A stretch of 64,000 bases of DNA from Takakia lepidozioides (GCA_030704615.1 CM060732.1:15376001-15440000), one strand, 5' to 3'. Shown: positions 31,785-44,520, counted from the stretch's first letter. Numbers and translations are program-made. Notes: a model not told the origin generated them from the sequence alone.

Positions 31785-33292
31785 AATGCAAATGCGGCGC
31801 TGCATTTCCGTTAAGTACCATCCCGAAGCTACACATACCGTACTTGTTGGAAGAAAATGCGGCACCGCATTTTCGTTCCACCTTCACAAACCTTAGTTGT
31901 TGAACGGAAATGCGGTGCCACATTTCCGGTCTGGAGAGTATGAAGGTCTCACATGGATGGAAATGTGGCACCGCATTTCTGTCCCACAGCTCCATGCCTG
32001 ACATACAAAAGGGAAATGCAGCGCCGCATTTCCGTTCTGGAATGTCGGAAGGTGCGATTCGGACGGAAATGCGGCACCGCATTTCAGTTCCCGTGGTTCA
32101 TGATTTTCAATCTGAACGGAAATGCGGTACCACATTTCAGTTCCCGTGGTTCATGATTTTCAATCTGAACGGAAATGCGGTACCGCATTTCCGTTCCACC
32201 TTCACATACCTTAGTTGATGAACGGAAATGCCGTGCCGCATTTCCGTCCCACAGCTCCATGCCTCATATACAAAACGGAAATGCGGCGCCGCATTTCCAT
32301 TCTGGAATGTCGGAAGGTGCGACTCGGACGGAAATGCGGTGCCGCATTTCAATTTCGATGGTTCACGATTTTCAGTTAGAATGGAAATGCGATACCGCAT
32401 TTCCGTTTTGGAGAGTATGAAGGTCTCAAACGGACGGAAATGTGGTGCAAAATTTACGTCCCTCCGCTCCATGCCTGAGATAGAAAACGGAAATGCGGCG
32501 CCGCATTTCCGTTCTGGTATGTCGGAAGGTGCGACTCGGTCGGAAATGCGGTGCCGCATTTCAGTTCCCGTTGTTCATAATTCTCAATCAAAACGGAAAT
32601 GCAGTACCGCATTTCTGTTCTGGAGAGTATGAAGGTCTTAACCGGTCGGAAATGCAGTGCAACATTTCCGTCCCTCGGCTCCATACCTCAGATACAAAAC
32701 GGAAATGCGGCGCCGCATTTCCGTTCTGGAATGTCGGAAGGTGCGACTCGGACGAAAATGCGGTGCCGCATTTCAGTTCCGATGGTTCACGATTTTCAGT
32801 CAGAACGGAAATGCGGTGCCGCATTTCCGTTCTGGAGAGTACGAAGGTCTCAAACGGATGGAAATGCGGTGCCGCATTTCCGTTCTGGAGAGTATGAAGG
32901 TCTCAAACGGATGGAAATGCGGTGCAACATTTCCGTCCCTCAGCTCCATGCCTCAGATACAAAACGGAAATGCGGCGCCGCATTTCCGTTCTGGAATGTC
33001 GGAAGGTGCGACTCGGACGGAAATGCGGTGCCGCATTTCAGTTCCGATGGTTCACGATTTTCAGTCAGAACGGAAATGCGGTACCGCGATTCCGTTCTGA
33101 AGAGTATGAAGGTCTCAAACGGACGGAAATGCGGTGCAGCATTTCTACCCCTCAGCTCCATGCCTCAGATACAAAACGGAAATGCGGCGCCGCATTTCCG
33201 TTCTGGTATGTCGGAAGGTGCGACTCGGACGGAAATGCGGTGCCGCATTTCAATTCCCGTGGTTCATGATTCTCAATCAGAACGGAAATGAG
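31785..33292. repeat. palindrome array (copy A), GAAATGCGGYRCCGCATTTC
   Basis: About 25 palindromes, homologous to 5790-6830 and, in inverted orientation, to 55045-56790. A higher-order unit is evident: TACAAAACGGAAATGCGG recurs at about 32271, 32483, 32692, 32957 and 33172, giving steps of 209-215 or 265 bases with four or five hairpins each. Centre dinucleotides CG, TG, CA and TA each prefer particular spacers. The array ends sharply at 33292. Confidence 0.95.
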
Positions 33293-34820
33293 TATTTGGG
33301 TATTGAAACAGATGTCTGAGGGCTTAGACCAGCTCGGATCCCAAGGCCCTGTACCTATACATCAAACAGATTGGGTTCTTAAGATGGCCTGCTATTGGCC
33401 AGCAATTCTTTCAACTGTATAGTTCTGTTGCAGTAACTGTGGATTGACTCTCTCTCTGCCTTGGTCTTCCTCTGTTTGATGCTCTGTCAGTTCTGTAGTG
33501 TGAAGAGACCCTGTTAGCAGGTTATTTACTGCAACACTCGGCATTTTCTACACTGAACAGATGCGCCAGGGTGTATGTGTCATGTGATATGCTAGTGTGT
33601 AGTATAGGTATGTGTATAAATCTTCAAGGGAATGTGCAATATGTGGCTGCTTATGTTGGATGCTCCTGCTAGTTCCAATAAGGGTGTTGAAAGGGGCCTT
33701 AAGAGCAGAATTGCAGAGAAGAGTTCCCAATCATACCAATGAGTTTTAGCTGAGTATATGCTCACACAAGTGCAGATGGTTGCTGTCTCAACTCCACTGT
33801 CTAGAATTCTGTGGGCCCTGCCATTCAGCTCCAATTTAATCAGCTCACCTCTTTCTTTGTGTCTGGTGGCACAGGAGATATGTAAGTGAACCCTGCCGTT
33901 GAAGACATAACAGCATTGCAGGATTGTATGCAAACATGTTCTCCTCTATTCCTAGAGGTCCGGTAAGTCTTGCACACACTGATGGTATTATCACCTATTA
34001 GCACCTACCAAGGTACTGCTATCATTTTCTGAGGATCCCAGCAAACAGTGAGGTCCTGTATAATTATGCAAGGTTTTCCATTATAGCGGCACATTCAGCT
34101 TTCAGCCTTGGATACTAGGTAGTAAAGAAAAACTGACTATTACTTAGGCTTAACATTTTAACAGATAGGGAGGGTGACCTCAAACAGAAGTGATATATTC
34201 ACATGTAACATGTAGAGAGGGACAGATTCACACTAAGTCACTGGCAGATTCATTATGTATTTTTTCAAAATATTTAAACAGGCGATGGATGCCTTGAAAA
34301 AAACTCATATTAACTCTTAACCCTTAAATGCCCGCAGGGCCCAGTTTGGGCTTTCACTGTGGCATCGACGGCTGTCCAGATCGCAGATCTTACCTGATTT
34401 TTATTAAAAAAAATAACCCTGGAGACGGGCTCCAAGTGTAGGACCCAGATCCGGAAGCGATTACCCTAATTCCGGATTTAGGGTAAGCAATCTCACTTTG
34501 AGTGAGAGGGGGTCGGTGGCGGCGAGCTCATTGTTGTGCACTTCGTTTTTCCGCGGTTTTAATTGGTTCTTGTGGCTTCGCGCGCTTGGTTCTATGTGTG
34601 TGGATTGTGGGCTCACGGGCTAATTTGCATTACATTGAATGAACTATGGATTTCCATCGTTTACTCTTTGTGAAATTTGAATTTTTCCAACGCCGGATGA
34701 TGTCCGTCATCATCCACGTCTCTCACATTCACTAACTCCCACTCTTCTCTTATCAATCAAGCAAGGAGAGAGACCGAGTTCATACCAGCTAAGAGGAGCT
34801 TGCGGGGAGGCCGATTAGGT
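33293..34820. other. non-coding stretch, nothing recognised
   Basis: A/T-balanced unique-looking sequence without a believable coding frame or repeat. A CCCGGA/TCCGGA-rich segment near 34440-34490 is the only local feature. Confidence 0.4.
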
Positions 34821-34937
34821 GTTGGATGCCTAGCTCGCCCTCGGTGATTGAGGGTGCGGTCGGACGTGGTATGTGCTTGGGGTGTTGGCATCGCAAGGGA
34901 TTGACTGCAGCTCGCCACCGGGTACTAGGTGACGACC

Positions 34938-34948
34938 CCCCCCCCCCC

Positions 34949-35008
<60 letters not shown>
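34938..35008 (+). repeat. poly(C) followed by (TC)n microsatellite
   Basis: A C run of about 13 at 34938-34950 passes into about 28 TC dinucleotides. Confidence 0.95.
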
Positions 35009-35011
<3 letters not shown>

Positions 35012-35029
35012 GCAAGCCTACGACAAACA

Positions 35030-35123
35030 ACATTTTATGAGTACAATCAGCATGTCGCGCACACTGAAATTTAAAGTGAGGGCAGGAAGCCTACCTTTGA
35101 ACAGTAAACAGATGCAGACATGA
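35030..35123 (+). mobile_element. LINE reverse-transcriptase C-terminal fragment
   Basis: LKFKVRAGSLPLNSKQMQT resembles the segment just before the C-terminal zf-RVT knuckle of non-LTR retrotransposons. A 32-base stretch (GGGCAGGAAGCCTACCTTTG and onward) recurs in reverse orientation at about 47646-47678, where the knuckle itself (CPLCG...H...HC) follows. The fragment stops at a TGA at 35121. Confidence 0.5.
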
Positions 35124-35124
35124 A

Positions 35125-35260
35125 ACCCCGCCCAAAGACACCCGTCGCAGGGGGCCACGCCACGCCGTCGGTTTTGGCGACCCCCGCCCAAAAAAACCCG
35201 TCGCAGGGGGGTCGGTAGTAGCGACGCCAAGGGTTGTTTCTGGCGACGCCCAGGGGTGGC
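35125..35260. repeat. short GTCGCAGGGGG/GGCGACGCC hairpin cluster
   Basis: Repeated CACCCGTCGCAGGGGG, TTGGCGACCCCCGCCC and GGCGACGCCCAGGGG segments form several small inverted pairs. A related motif (GCGACCCCCCTGCGTCGCAG) is at about 49132. This looks like a remnant of another palindrome family. Confidence 0.5.
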
Positions 35261-35529
35261 CTACTATTTTGCATTGGATTGGGGGTGGATTTTTGTTTTT
35301 TCCCTGGTTTTTTTTTGGGGTGTTGGGAGACCTCACAACGGCCATTGCTCTTGCAGGTGCACAAGTCTGGTTTACTGCATGATCAGTATGAGCAAGCATG
35401 ATTTGAGGGTGAGGCCGGTGTGGCACAAAATGGAATACAAGGTGAAAGATCGAAATATATTTACAAACAATAAGCGTAAATGTTTTGCTCACAAGGGTTC
35501 AAACGTAGGTTGACTCCGTGATCTACACT

Positions 35530-36252
35530 CTAACTAGGACTACTCATCCCCGGAGTTGTCGGAGTCATGGCTATCCGATGAGCCTAATGATGACTCCGTG
35601 GAGGATACTCTTTGGCTAGCACCCTACCGGCCCGCCGCCGGAGCACCTGAAAGAGGTCCCTGAACAGCTCCCACAGAGCTCTCATCCAATCCGTGGCCAC
35701 GATCCCCCCCCTCATCCATACTAGTGCCATGTAGTGATACACTGATCCCGTCCGAGCTGGCCATATAGTTCATGAGGAATTTCCAACCATGCTCCCTGCA
35801 GTAGTCGTACTCTGGACGAGAGGGCTTCCTCTTAAATGAGCGTTGCTACACATGCCACAAATTAAAGTCAGTTCCTCACGATGATGAAGCCAGAAAGAAG
35901 ACATAACAAAATACATAGAGAAGTATGACCTACAAATCGAACGTCAGAGATGGTAAGCCACATGTCCAAAGAAAACTTAGAGCCCCAGAGGAAGTGACAC
36001 ATGCCACTATTTTCCTGCAAACTCAACAAAGTTTGATAGCACTTCGCGTATGAAGAGAATCTGAGTGATAAAACCCTTGGATCCGCCGGGGCCCCACTTG
36101 TGGACATAGTCGTGCTTCTCAAGGTGGATTGCTGTTGCAGAGCGTGCCTTATCAAAACTGGCCTTCTTTGCCACATCATTCTCTCCCGCAATGAGCACAT
36201 CCCACGATACATATGCACCCTCCCCCCACATTAGTGAATCACACACATACAT
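35530..36252 (-). pseudogene. transposon-like protein fragment, C-terminal part
   Basis: Minus-strand exons: 36252-36007 (MYVCDSLMWGEGAYVSWDVL, HKWGPGGSKGFITQILFIRE) and about 35850-35530 (QRSFKRKPSRPEYDYCREHG, then an acidic SSDSHDSDNSGDE end). The acidic tail after the last conserved block recalls the hAT tail at 5470-5790, but I cannot assign a family. One in-frame TAG lies near 35625. Confidence 0.35.
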
Positions 36253-36709
36253 TGTATTGAATCCACCTCATTAATGCACATGCAACAAGCGACTAGTCAC
36301 GTAATGGCTCCACCCTAAAACTCTTAAGTACAAAATTTGCTTGAAATGTTATATTAAAATGAAATAATCACATTTTTGTTTTTTTTTTGTTTTTTTTGTG
36401 TTTTTGTGCCTTTTTTTCTTTGAAAAGGAAACCTGGGAGCGACTTCCAGTGTTTTTTTTTTACTTTTCCAAAATCGCAGGCAGGGCGACATGTAGATTCT
36501 TCCCAGTGCCTATATGGCGAGAATAACGAGGTGACATAGTTAGAAAAGTGGCTATATTACAGGTGTCATATTTTTAACAGATCCACGTATGACAAATCTG
36601 GCTCCTGATATTTGACGGCGATTTTTTAAAATTTTCACTCCCGTAATCCCTTAGTAAAAGTAGCTGACCCATTTTCCAGGTCGAAATCTGACAATTCTTT
36701 GCCGGATTA

Positions 36710-36920
36710 AAAAACCCGGGCAACTGCTCACAATTCATGCCCTTGAGGAGGGGGAAAAATTAACCCCCTATTAGATAAGCCATTAGGCACACAAGTGGAA
36801 ACGTCACCACCAGACCAACTGGTCACGAACAATCTACACACCAGGCAGGGCAGCAGGTTTTGAACCCCAAACCACCAGTGCGACACACTGTGCACTTACC
36901 AGCTGAGCTACCACTTGATG
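36710..36920 (-). mobile_element. tRNA-derived SINE, second copy type
   Basis: On the minus strand the sequence begins near 36919 with GTGGTAGCTCAGCTGGTAAG (box A), followed by TTTGGGGTTCAAAACC (box B). AAGTGCAC lies between, as in the SINE at 1388. The tRNA-like head is about 75 bases, and the body continues to about 36710 with no clear tail. A decayed tRNA gene is the alternative, but no good acceptor stem is seen. Confidence 0.5.
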
Positions 36921-36929
36921 TGCTTTTAA

Positions 36930-38260
36930 ATTATATTTTAAACTTGTTTTGTATAAGAGAAAATTTTATTTATTTATTTCTTCATAAAGCTGGGGATAGA
37001 GGCCCTGGTAGAACTTCTTGATGTATGAATTAAAAATTGATGTATGAAATTACAAAACTGATCTTTGGATTTATTAATTATTAAAATATTAAAATGCTTG
37101 TTGAAATACTAACTAAAATATTGAAGTACTTGTGGAAGAACTAGCTGAAATATTAAAATGCTGGCTGAAAAATCGCTGAAATACCACGATAGGTATGATT
37201 CTGCCCTTCCAAGCGATTTATCCTGAAGCACTCGTGTCAGTAACATCAGACTTTCTGAAATACTCGCTGAAATACTGAAATACTGAAATACTGATGTACT
37301 GAAATATTGCACTTCACATGCACGGCAACAGACAGGGGGAAACAGGAATAGGAACAGGAAAGAATGGGCACTTACATCACGAAAATCTTCATCATCAGAG
37401 GTGGCTTACCAGGAATAGTAAAAAGAAAAAAAGAAAAACAACTTCATTAAAAAAATAAAATGAAATGAAATTAAACTGAGAGAAAGAAACAATGTATGTG
37501 TGCCACAAAGATATCCATCCAGCAACAAGCCACATATCAAATGAGGACCTGCATCAGCTATCATACTCGCCCGTTTGGTGTCTCTTTTGTGGGCTGCCCC
37601 CCTCCCAAAAGCAAAAAAAAACCATTCTATGATCTATTACATGATTAATATGCGAGTTCTTTGGCAGGATATGTGAATGATCTGGCCACACAAAAGATCA
37701 CTACTGGAATTATTTAAAAATCTACCAATGACAAACAGAGCATGCCAAGCGAACTACTTTCAAATTAGCATTGATAACTGTGAATACTGGAACTCATAGG
37801 GAGGTGGGAAAGGGCTGGGCCATGAGTCGGGGGGCAAGAGCACATGGACATTCTCAAAGGGGTGCCCTGATGCTTTTTGCTCCAATATTTCTACAAACCC
37901 TAAGAGAAAAAAAAAAGTCCAATCTCAGTACTGCAGCAAAACCCCATAGCAGAATCGTTTTAATTGCAGTTAGCATGACTTGCACAGCTTCATGAAAGAA
38001 ACGATATAAGCCTACAAGGTTTAATTCCATTTGGACCAGCAAGCAAAGCTGCACTCCAAACTTCTTAGACACAGCCAGCCCACACCGGTGCCCCTAACCA
38101 TAGGGTTTAAGGAGAAGACATAGGCAGAGAATACAAAACAATGGACCATCCAGATTGACAATTCCAAGCTTGATTCATCTTCCAGTAAGCCCACATCATG
38201 AAGCTGGTGCCAAGTGAAGACTATATGTATTTATTGCTACATGAACCAATCAGAAAAACA
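36930..38260. other. non-coding stretch with GAAATACTGAAATACT repeats
   Basis: A short imperfect tandem of GAAATACT/GAAATATT occurs at about 37100-37310. No gene is recognised. Confidence 0.4.
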
Positions 38261-38263
38261 ATA

Positions 38264-38456
38264 TTAATTATCCAAACAACGGTTACTGGCATACATGTCC
38301 ATGAGGGTATTGTTTAGAATGACATCTGGTACAATTCCAGCTTTCGCGATGCAACCATGCACCTCTTTGCCCTTTTCCAGGGCTGCCAGGCTTGCACATG
38401 TATTGCAAATGCACAAAAACGTGATGTGGTTGGGCTTCACCCCTTCCCCCATCATT
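38264..38456 (-). pseudogene. pentatricopeptide repeat (PPR) fragment
   Basis: The minus strand reads GVKPNHITFLCICNTCASLA, then ALEKGKEVHGCIAKAGIVPD, then NTLMDMYASNRCLDN: about one and a half PLS-type PPR motifs. PPR proteins of this class bind organellar RNA in land plants and charophytes. The frame is lost upstream at 38456, where VDSDTYVSLLL in another frame continues the motif, and it stops at 38264. Only a fragment is present. Confidence 0.75.
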
Positions 38457-38628
38457 TGATCTCAGACCTTTCATCTTGATACCACTTAAGCAAAAGAGAG
38501 ACATACGTATCTGAATCTACTGCCAGAAAGAGGCATTGTGGACTCCCTCTCTTGATCCTCTTTCAGAAGCTGTGGTCATGGTTGAGGTGCTTGATTTTAT
38601 CAACTATGCCGCTGCAGCACCTGCCTTT

Positions 38629-39350
38629 AGTTGACCATCTACCCATGCAGGTTTCTTGTAGCTATTGATGCACATGGAATCATAGGTAATCTTGTGCTTG
38701 AAATCTGGCCCTCTTGGATGAATCTGGACCCAAACTCTATCCCTGCCCCTTCAGCTATCACTGCCTCTGCATACATCCTTGCCTTACAGCTGATAATGAC
38801 ACCCTATATTTGTTCTAGGAAACACCCAACTCAGCTCATCACACTAGTTCCCATGCTGAATTGCGCCTGCTACTCTCTGTAATCTAACAGGCATTCACCA
38901 CTCTGCCAAGTGGTTGTCCCATCATTGACTAGGATCAGAAAACTATTCATTCCACAGCTACACCTCATCTCTGTTACATGTTTTTGGATATTTTTCTGTT
39001 GTCACGTTGGCAGTATCATGTCAAAGTCACTCCAAACTGTCAAAGATTCACTCAACCAGCTAACTTGCAGAACTCAACATGGAATTTAGGACCGATTATG
39101 ATAAGAAGGAAAAACAGGGTGAAATGTGTTGAAGAAGGTACCTTCATTAGCAGTGCATGATTTTATCAAATTGTGTCGCTGCTGCTGCTGCTGTGGCTTC
39201 CAGTTGACCATCTACCCATGCAGGTTTTTTGCAGCAATGGATCCACAGGGTATCATAGGTAATCTTGAGCTTGAAATCCGGCACTCTTGGATGAATCTGG
39301 ACCCAAACTCTACCCCTGCTCCTTAAGCTATCCATGCTCTGCACAAATCA
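38629..39350 (+). repeat. diverged direct repeat pair of about 160 bases
   Basis: GTTGACCATCTACCCATGCAGG at about 38629 (through about 38790) recurs at about 39200 (through about 39355), with GGATGAATCTGGACCCAAAC in both. Identity by eye is about 85 percent. The function is unknown; the rest of 38790-39660 holds no recognised gene. Confidence 0.7.
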
Positions 39351-39982
39351 TGCATACATCTTTGCCTTGCTGCTATCAACTGACAATGACAGCCTACATT
39401 TGTTCTAGCAAACACCCCAACCGTGTTCTAGCAAACGCCCCAATCGTACATTAAGAAAAAGTCTCACCTTGCGATTGTGGTTGTCCCACCATCGTGAAGG
39501 ATCTTTAAAAAACTCATGTCAGCTCTGCTCCGTGCTGCAAATTCAGGGCTGAGTCTGATGAGAGGGAAAAACAGGCTGAAATAGGTCGAAGAAGAAGGTG
39601 CCCTCACCACATTGTCCTCGACCTTGCGTCATGACCCATCGAGGATTTAATTGACTAAGCAGACTCTCCCAAGAACCTTGTAAACATCAGGAAGATTGCC
39701 AAATCATGGTACTAACAGGAGCCAAGAGCACACCTTTGCAGGATGGACAAACTTCTTCACATCGTACTAACAAAAAGCCACACCTTGCGATTGCGGTTGT
39801 CCACCCAAGCTATGCATATCCTGCAGATCAACAAGACCATCTACCGTGCTTTGGCACTAAGAAGACGCAAACCCCAAAAAACACTAAGTCCCAGCCCCTG
39901 CAACACTGCGACCTAACAACCCTAAACTTGAGCACATTCATTCATCCAATCATTCACTCATCCATCCTAATACATCCTAAAT

Positions 39983-40020
39983 ATTCATTCATCCATCCAT
40001 CCATCCATCCATCCATCCAT
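39983..40020 (+). repeat. (ATCC)n microsatellite
   Basis: About eight CATC/CCAT tetranucleotides in a row. Confidence 0.9.
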
Positions 40021-40142
40021 ATTTTACATGTGTAAGATTCACCTATAGGTCTTATCCAATCAGGTACATTCAAGTTAGCATTTAAGTGGGGGAGGATTAT
40101 GTGCTTCGTGTAGGTATTATCTAGTGGAGGTATATCAGGATC

Positions 40143-41880
40143 TTACTCATTTTTTGCACCAATGCGTGGTCTCTCCCTTATAGAGAGGAGAGGAGCCAAC
40201 AAATGGAAGGTGAAATGATTCAAGGATTTGCCAACATGTGTAATTCCAAAAGGTGGTTTGGGTGGGGCCCCCTTCGCCATTGCCCTCCGAATGGTCTCGA
40301 CTCTGGCACGGTACCTCTTGTCTTGCAAGTTCCGCCCCACCATCTCCATCAGCCTTGTGTCACTCCATTTGCCCGGAAAACCGGCGGTTTATCTCCTTCA
40401 CATCGACCTCGCATCGCGGTGGTTCCCTTGGCACATTGAGTAGGCTCACCAGGACCATTCCAAGAGGTGCTTCTTCATAACCTCTCAGTACTCACCGCAG
40501 GGGTCACCATGCATATTGACCTCCACCGGTGGCACCACAATCTTTGCCAAGTCTAGGTCTTTTGCCCCTCGGGATTTCTTCTTTTTCCCACCCTCTCCCT
40601 TCTTTGCATCCTCCTTCCCCTGCTCCTTTGTTACCCCACTGCCTCCCCCGCATGCCCATGAGCCCCTTCATCTCCACGGGACTTCTTCTTCTTCTTCTCG
40701 TGCCCCTTCTCGACGACTATCCCCTTCCCCTTCCCTACTACTTCCTCTCTCTCCTTCTCCCTCTCCCTTCTCTCTCTCTCTTGTCGGCAGCCCCTTCATT
40801 GATGGCAAAAGGGACCTCGGGAGTTCGAGGTCTCTTCTTCTTACCTTTGGTGTTCGGGTCCTTCACGAACACCACGTGCCCTCCCTCATTGGCAACCTCA
40901 CTCGGCTGCACCAATGAGGCCAAGTATGCCGCTGCCTCCTGAAGATGAATACTCCCCCCCCCCCCCCCCCCCCCCCCCCAAATTCAAAAAAGAAACAAAC
41001 AACAAAGAAAAACATGCATGCAAAGCAAAGGACAAGACATGGAATGGGCAAGGTGCGATGGGTGTACCTTTGCAACCTTGGCCGACTCGGCCCCGGTGTC
41101 ACTCGATGTGGGAGGAGTCCCCGCTGTCGGAAGTCCCCGCACTATCCCCTCCCGGAGCAATGGTGGAATTCAATTCCACAACACCATAGCCCCTGCCGGC
41201 GCCCCGTAGTCCAGGGCCTTCTTTGCTGACCGGTCAAACTCTTCAATCGGCATCGCTGACCGGCTAGGCTCTCCACCGGCCCCTACCCCCCCCCCCCAAA
41301 TCCTCGGCTACGACAAGGCGCTTGTGCAACTCAGCCCTCTCATCGGCCGCCCTTCTCTCCTCCTCCCTCATTTGAGACAGTGGCACTTCCCGAGGCCTTT
41401 GAACCTGACCTTGGGCCTTGGCAAGTGTAGCCTTCGCTGCGGAGGAAGGGGCCGGTGGCGGGGTGAAATCCAAAAGCTCCCCATACCAGGACGCCGAATG
41501 GGTGATGCGCTTGCCAATGTACATTTCACCCGTCTTGGTGGCCGGGGGTGTGCTCAACTGAGCCACGGGAACATTATTCGGCTCTCCAACAACCTCCCGA
41601 ATATGAGAGCTGGCTAAGCCGGCCCTTGGTGCATCCAAGACGGGGACAATGGGAGGGGGGCTATTGGGCTCAGGTTGCGGGCGAACCCTCCAGACACGGC
41701 TGTCGATGGGGCTGGTAACCCATGAGGTGCCAGCCCGCGTCACACGTCCCGGGATAGCATACGGGTTCCCCGCGGCTTTCTTTGGGGCATGGGACTTCTT
41801 CTCTTTTCCCATATTCCTGGCCCTGTCATGCAAACCCGACATTAGGCCTTCGTGGAAACAACCTCTAGATTCCATATCAA
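40143..41880 (-). pseudogene. unknown transposon-like gene, several exons
   Basis: The 5' exon (41880-41264) begins MESRGCFHEGLMSGLHDRAR and continues with PKKAAGNPYAIPGRVTRAGT, a Pro-rich part and a coiled-coil-like EEERRAADERAELHKRLVV. Further frames are seen at 40923-40738 (LVQPSEVANEGGHVVFVKDP, then Lys/Arg/Glu-rich) and 40349-40143 (QDKRYRARVETIRRAMAKGA). I do not recognise the protein. Its 5' end abuts the CT-rich hairpin array at 41880-42200, as other array-flanking genes in this window do. A long C run (about 40957-40979) lies between the exons. Confidence 0.4.
40957..40979 (+). repeat. poly(C) run
   Basis: About 23 consecutive C. Confidence 0.95.
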
Positions 41881-42200
41881 AAAAAAAAAAAAAACAAAGC
41901 ATGTGGGGGGGCTAAGAGCAGCAAGTGTTGCTGCTCTCAGCTCCCCCCTACCAAAAAGTAAAAGTGAAAATGTGGGGGGGGGGGCAGTTGCTGCTGCTCA
42001 GTCAGCCCCGCCCCCTCCACCTTCTTCTGAATTTATTTTTGCCCCCTCTCTCCCTCTATCCCTCTCTCACAAAAACAAAAAAAAACCAGAAGGTCGGGAG
42101 GGGTGGGGACTCAGCAGCAGCAGACCCTGCTGCTGCCTGCTCAGTCACTCCCCCTCCACCTCCTTTTTTATTTTTTTTTCCTCATTCTCTCTCTCTCTCT
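41880..42200. repeat. CT/GA hairpin array 5a
   Basis: Two to three imperfect hairpins with GCAGCAGC/GCTGCTGC centres, flanked by GGTGGGG / CCCCACC and CT-rich arms (for example 42095-42160). Same family as 43690-44520 and 46860-47380. Confidence 0.7.
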
Positions 42201-43680
42201 CCCTTTGCTGGTTTAGGGTTTCAGTTGAGAGCTCTTCATTGAAGAGCTCTTTTCTGTTTTACACTTTGATGTGTTGCTATGCAAGGACATTCACAATCCT
42301 TGGTTTGTTTGTTTCCTTTATGAAAAGAATCATGTACCTGCTTGACCTCTTTGAAAATAAGGATTGCAAATATGTTGACCACCTGAATGAAACCCTTTCA
42401 TTCAGGTGACCATTTATGACGTCCTCCTTGCCCTAACTACCTCATTTGTGCAAATGAGGTATTTCCAAACAGGTGGCATTCTAAAGGTCAGCCCTAAACA
42501 CCATAGACGGCTCTTTATGGCTTTCCATTGAATTGGCAGCTCCTCCACTAGGTGATGCTAATCTCATCATAATTGCAAAGTGGTTGCCCCACTCCTGCAA
42601 TTACATGTGCCTACCCACTTGGCCCTCCCTAAGTGACACCTGCATGTCAAACAAGAGGGATATGCCACTCCTTCCCTCTACTATATAATGGAAGGTTTGC
42701 TTCAGTCTCAGCCATCTTCCTCTAGTTCCAGAGGTGAGTGAGCTGCAAGTAAGGAGGCTGTTCTTGTGACATCATGGCACACTTCAAGGTTCCCCTCTAT
42801 TTTCCAGTTCAGTTTGTGATGAAATGCATTGCCTTAGCAATTTTTTTCATCTTTTCAAGAGGAGAGTTTGAAGGTTAGGACTGTTTATATGTGTGGGAAG
42901 CTCAATGCTAGCTTGCTTTCTCTCATTAAATGGCTATCACATTCTCTTCTAAACCTGTAGATGAACTGTCTTAATCTAGTGGACATCGATAACAAGTGGG
43001 TTGGGCTTAAAAAGCCTGGTATTCCACAATAGTCACTAACCTTGGGTGCTTGTGATGGGACCAGGTGAGGTTCCAGCCCTTACTTTTAGGCTTGTTTCTT
43101 CTACAGGGCTGCGGAAGAGACAACATGAAGGCTAAACTTTTGCCTTTCTGTTTTGTTTCCTACCTGACCTTTCTTTGTTGGCTGCTCTTTGAAGGTATTA
43201 GAGTGTGTAGAAGACCTCCCTCCCAAAATCACCCCTCATTGGCTGATTTCTGGTGGTCTCCTTCTTGATAGATCCAGTATGTGCTTAAGAAGATACAAGA
43301 AACATTGTCTTGATCCTTCTCCAGTCCTGTTTTTTACTATAGCACTAGTTCTACTTTTTCATAGGCTGAGCCTAAGGCTTTAGGATGCCCATTGTACTCT
43401 TCTTTAAGCTTGAGACTTACTCCCAAGGGAGGTGAGAAATACCCACCCTCCCACCCACTTTGAGTCTGGATTTCGCTACAATAGTAAGGAACCACTACTC
43501 TCCTCTACCATTTGCTAAAGAATCAGGTCTGAACTGTCCAGGTCTGATTTTCTATGCTAAGTGATCTCTACATTACTTAGAACCTTGTGTTGAAATTTAA
43601 TGATAGAGCCTTTTAACAAGGCTGATGATGTCTTTTTGTAAAGAACTAATCTGATCTGATCAGATTCTTTCTTTTCTAAT
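42201..43680. other. non-coding stretch with a possible promoter
   Basis: TATATAA at 42682-42688 is followed after about 45 bases by CCAGAG then GTGAGTG, which could be a short first exon with a donor site. No coding sequence can be tied to it. An inverted repeat GAATGAAACCCTTTCATTC lies near 42385-42405. Confidence 0.3.
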
Positions 43681-43689
43681 CTTGACATG

Positions 43690-44520
43690 ACTAGTCTTCT
43701 CTCCCTCTCTCCCTCTTTCTCCCTCTGTCCCATCAGGATGTGGAGAGAGAGGGAGAGAAGGAGAGAGACGGAGTGTTGAGGGGAAAAGAAAAGAAAAAGG
43801 GGGGGGGCAGAGTGACATAGCAGCAGCTGCTCAGTCACTCTCCCCCCCACCTTTTTTTTTCTTTTTTTTCCATTCTCTCTCTCTCCCTCTGTCCCTCCCT
43901 CCTTCTCTCCATCTGTCCCCCTCTGTCCCTCTTTTCCCTCATCTCTCCATCTGTCCCATCAGGATGTGAGGGAGAGAGGGAGAGAGAATGAGTGTTGAGG
44001 AAAAAAGAAGAAAAAAGAAGGTGGGGGGGAGTGACTGAGCAGCAGCAGCTACTTAGTCCCCCCCCCCCCCCCTGACCTTCTTTTTTCTTCTTTGTTCCCT
44101 CATCTCTCCCTCTCTCAGGGAGAGAGAGGGAGCGATTAGGGAAAAATAAAATAAAAAGAAGCTGGGGGGGGGGGAAGCGACTGAGGAGCAGCAGCTACTC
44201 AGTCACCCCCCCCCCCCCCCCACCCCCACCTTCTTTTTTTTTTTTTTTCCCTCATCACTCCCTCACTCTCCCTCTGTCCCTCTGTCCCTCTGTCCTTCTG
44301 TCCCTCTCTGTCCCTCTTTTCCCTCATCTCTCCCTCTCTCTCCCTCTGTCCCATCAGGATGTGGAGAGAGAGGGAGAGAGGGGGAGTGTTGAGGAAAATA
44401 AAATGAAAAAGAAGGTGGTGGGGGGGGGAGTGACTGAGCAGCAGCTCCTCAGTCCTCCCCCCCCACCTTCTTTTTTTTTTTTTTTCCCTCATATCTCCCT
44501 CTCTCTCCCTCTGGAAACTG
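43690..44520. repeat. CT/GA hairpin array 5b
   Basis: At least four units. Each has CTCTCTCCCTCT...CATCAGGATGTGGAG...GAGAGAGGG, then a G-rich arm, GTGACTGAGCAGCAGCTGCT-type centre, a C-rich arm, poly(T) and CCCTCATCTCTCCCTC. Each unit can fold as a nested long hairpin of about 150-200 bases. Centres are at about 43825, 44040, 44190 and 44435. Confidence 0.9.

Noticed and set aside
31785-33292. CRISPR-like array of repeats and spacers
   Set aside because: Repeats are palindromes with varying centres, spacers recur in fixed order, and the setting is eukaryotic with no cas genes.
34826-35033. ORFs with Leu-Ser or Arg-Glu runs
   Set aside because: Translations of the TC microsatellite.
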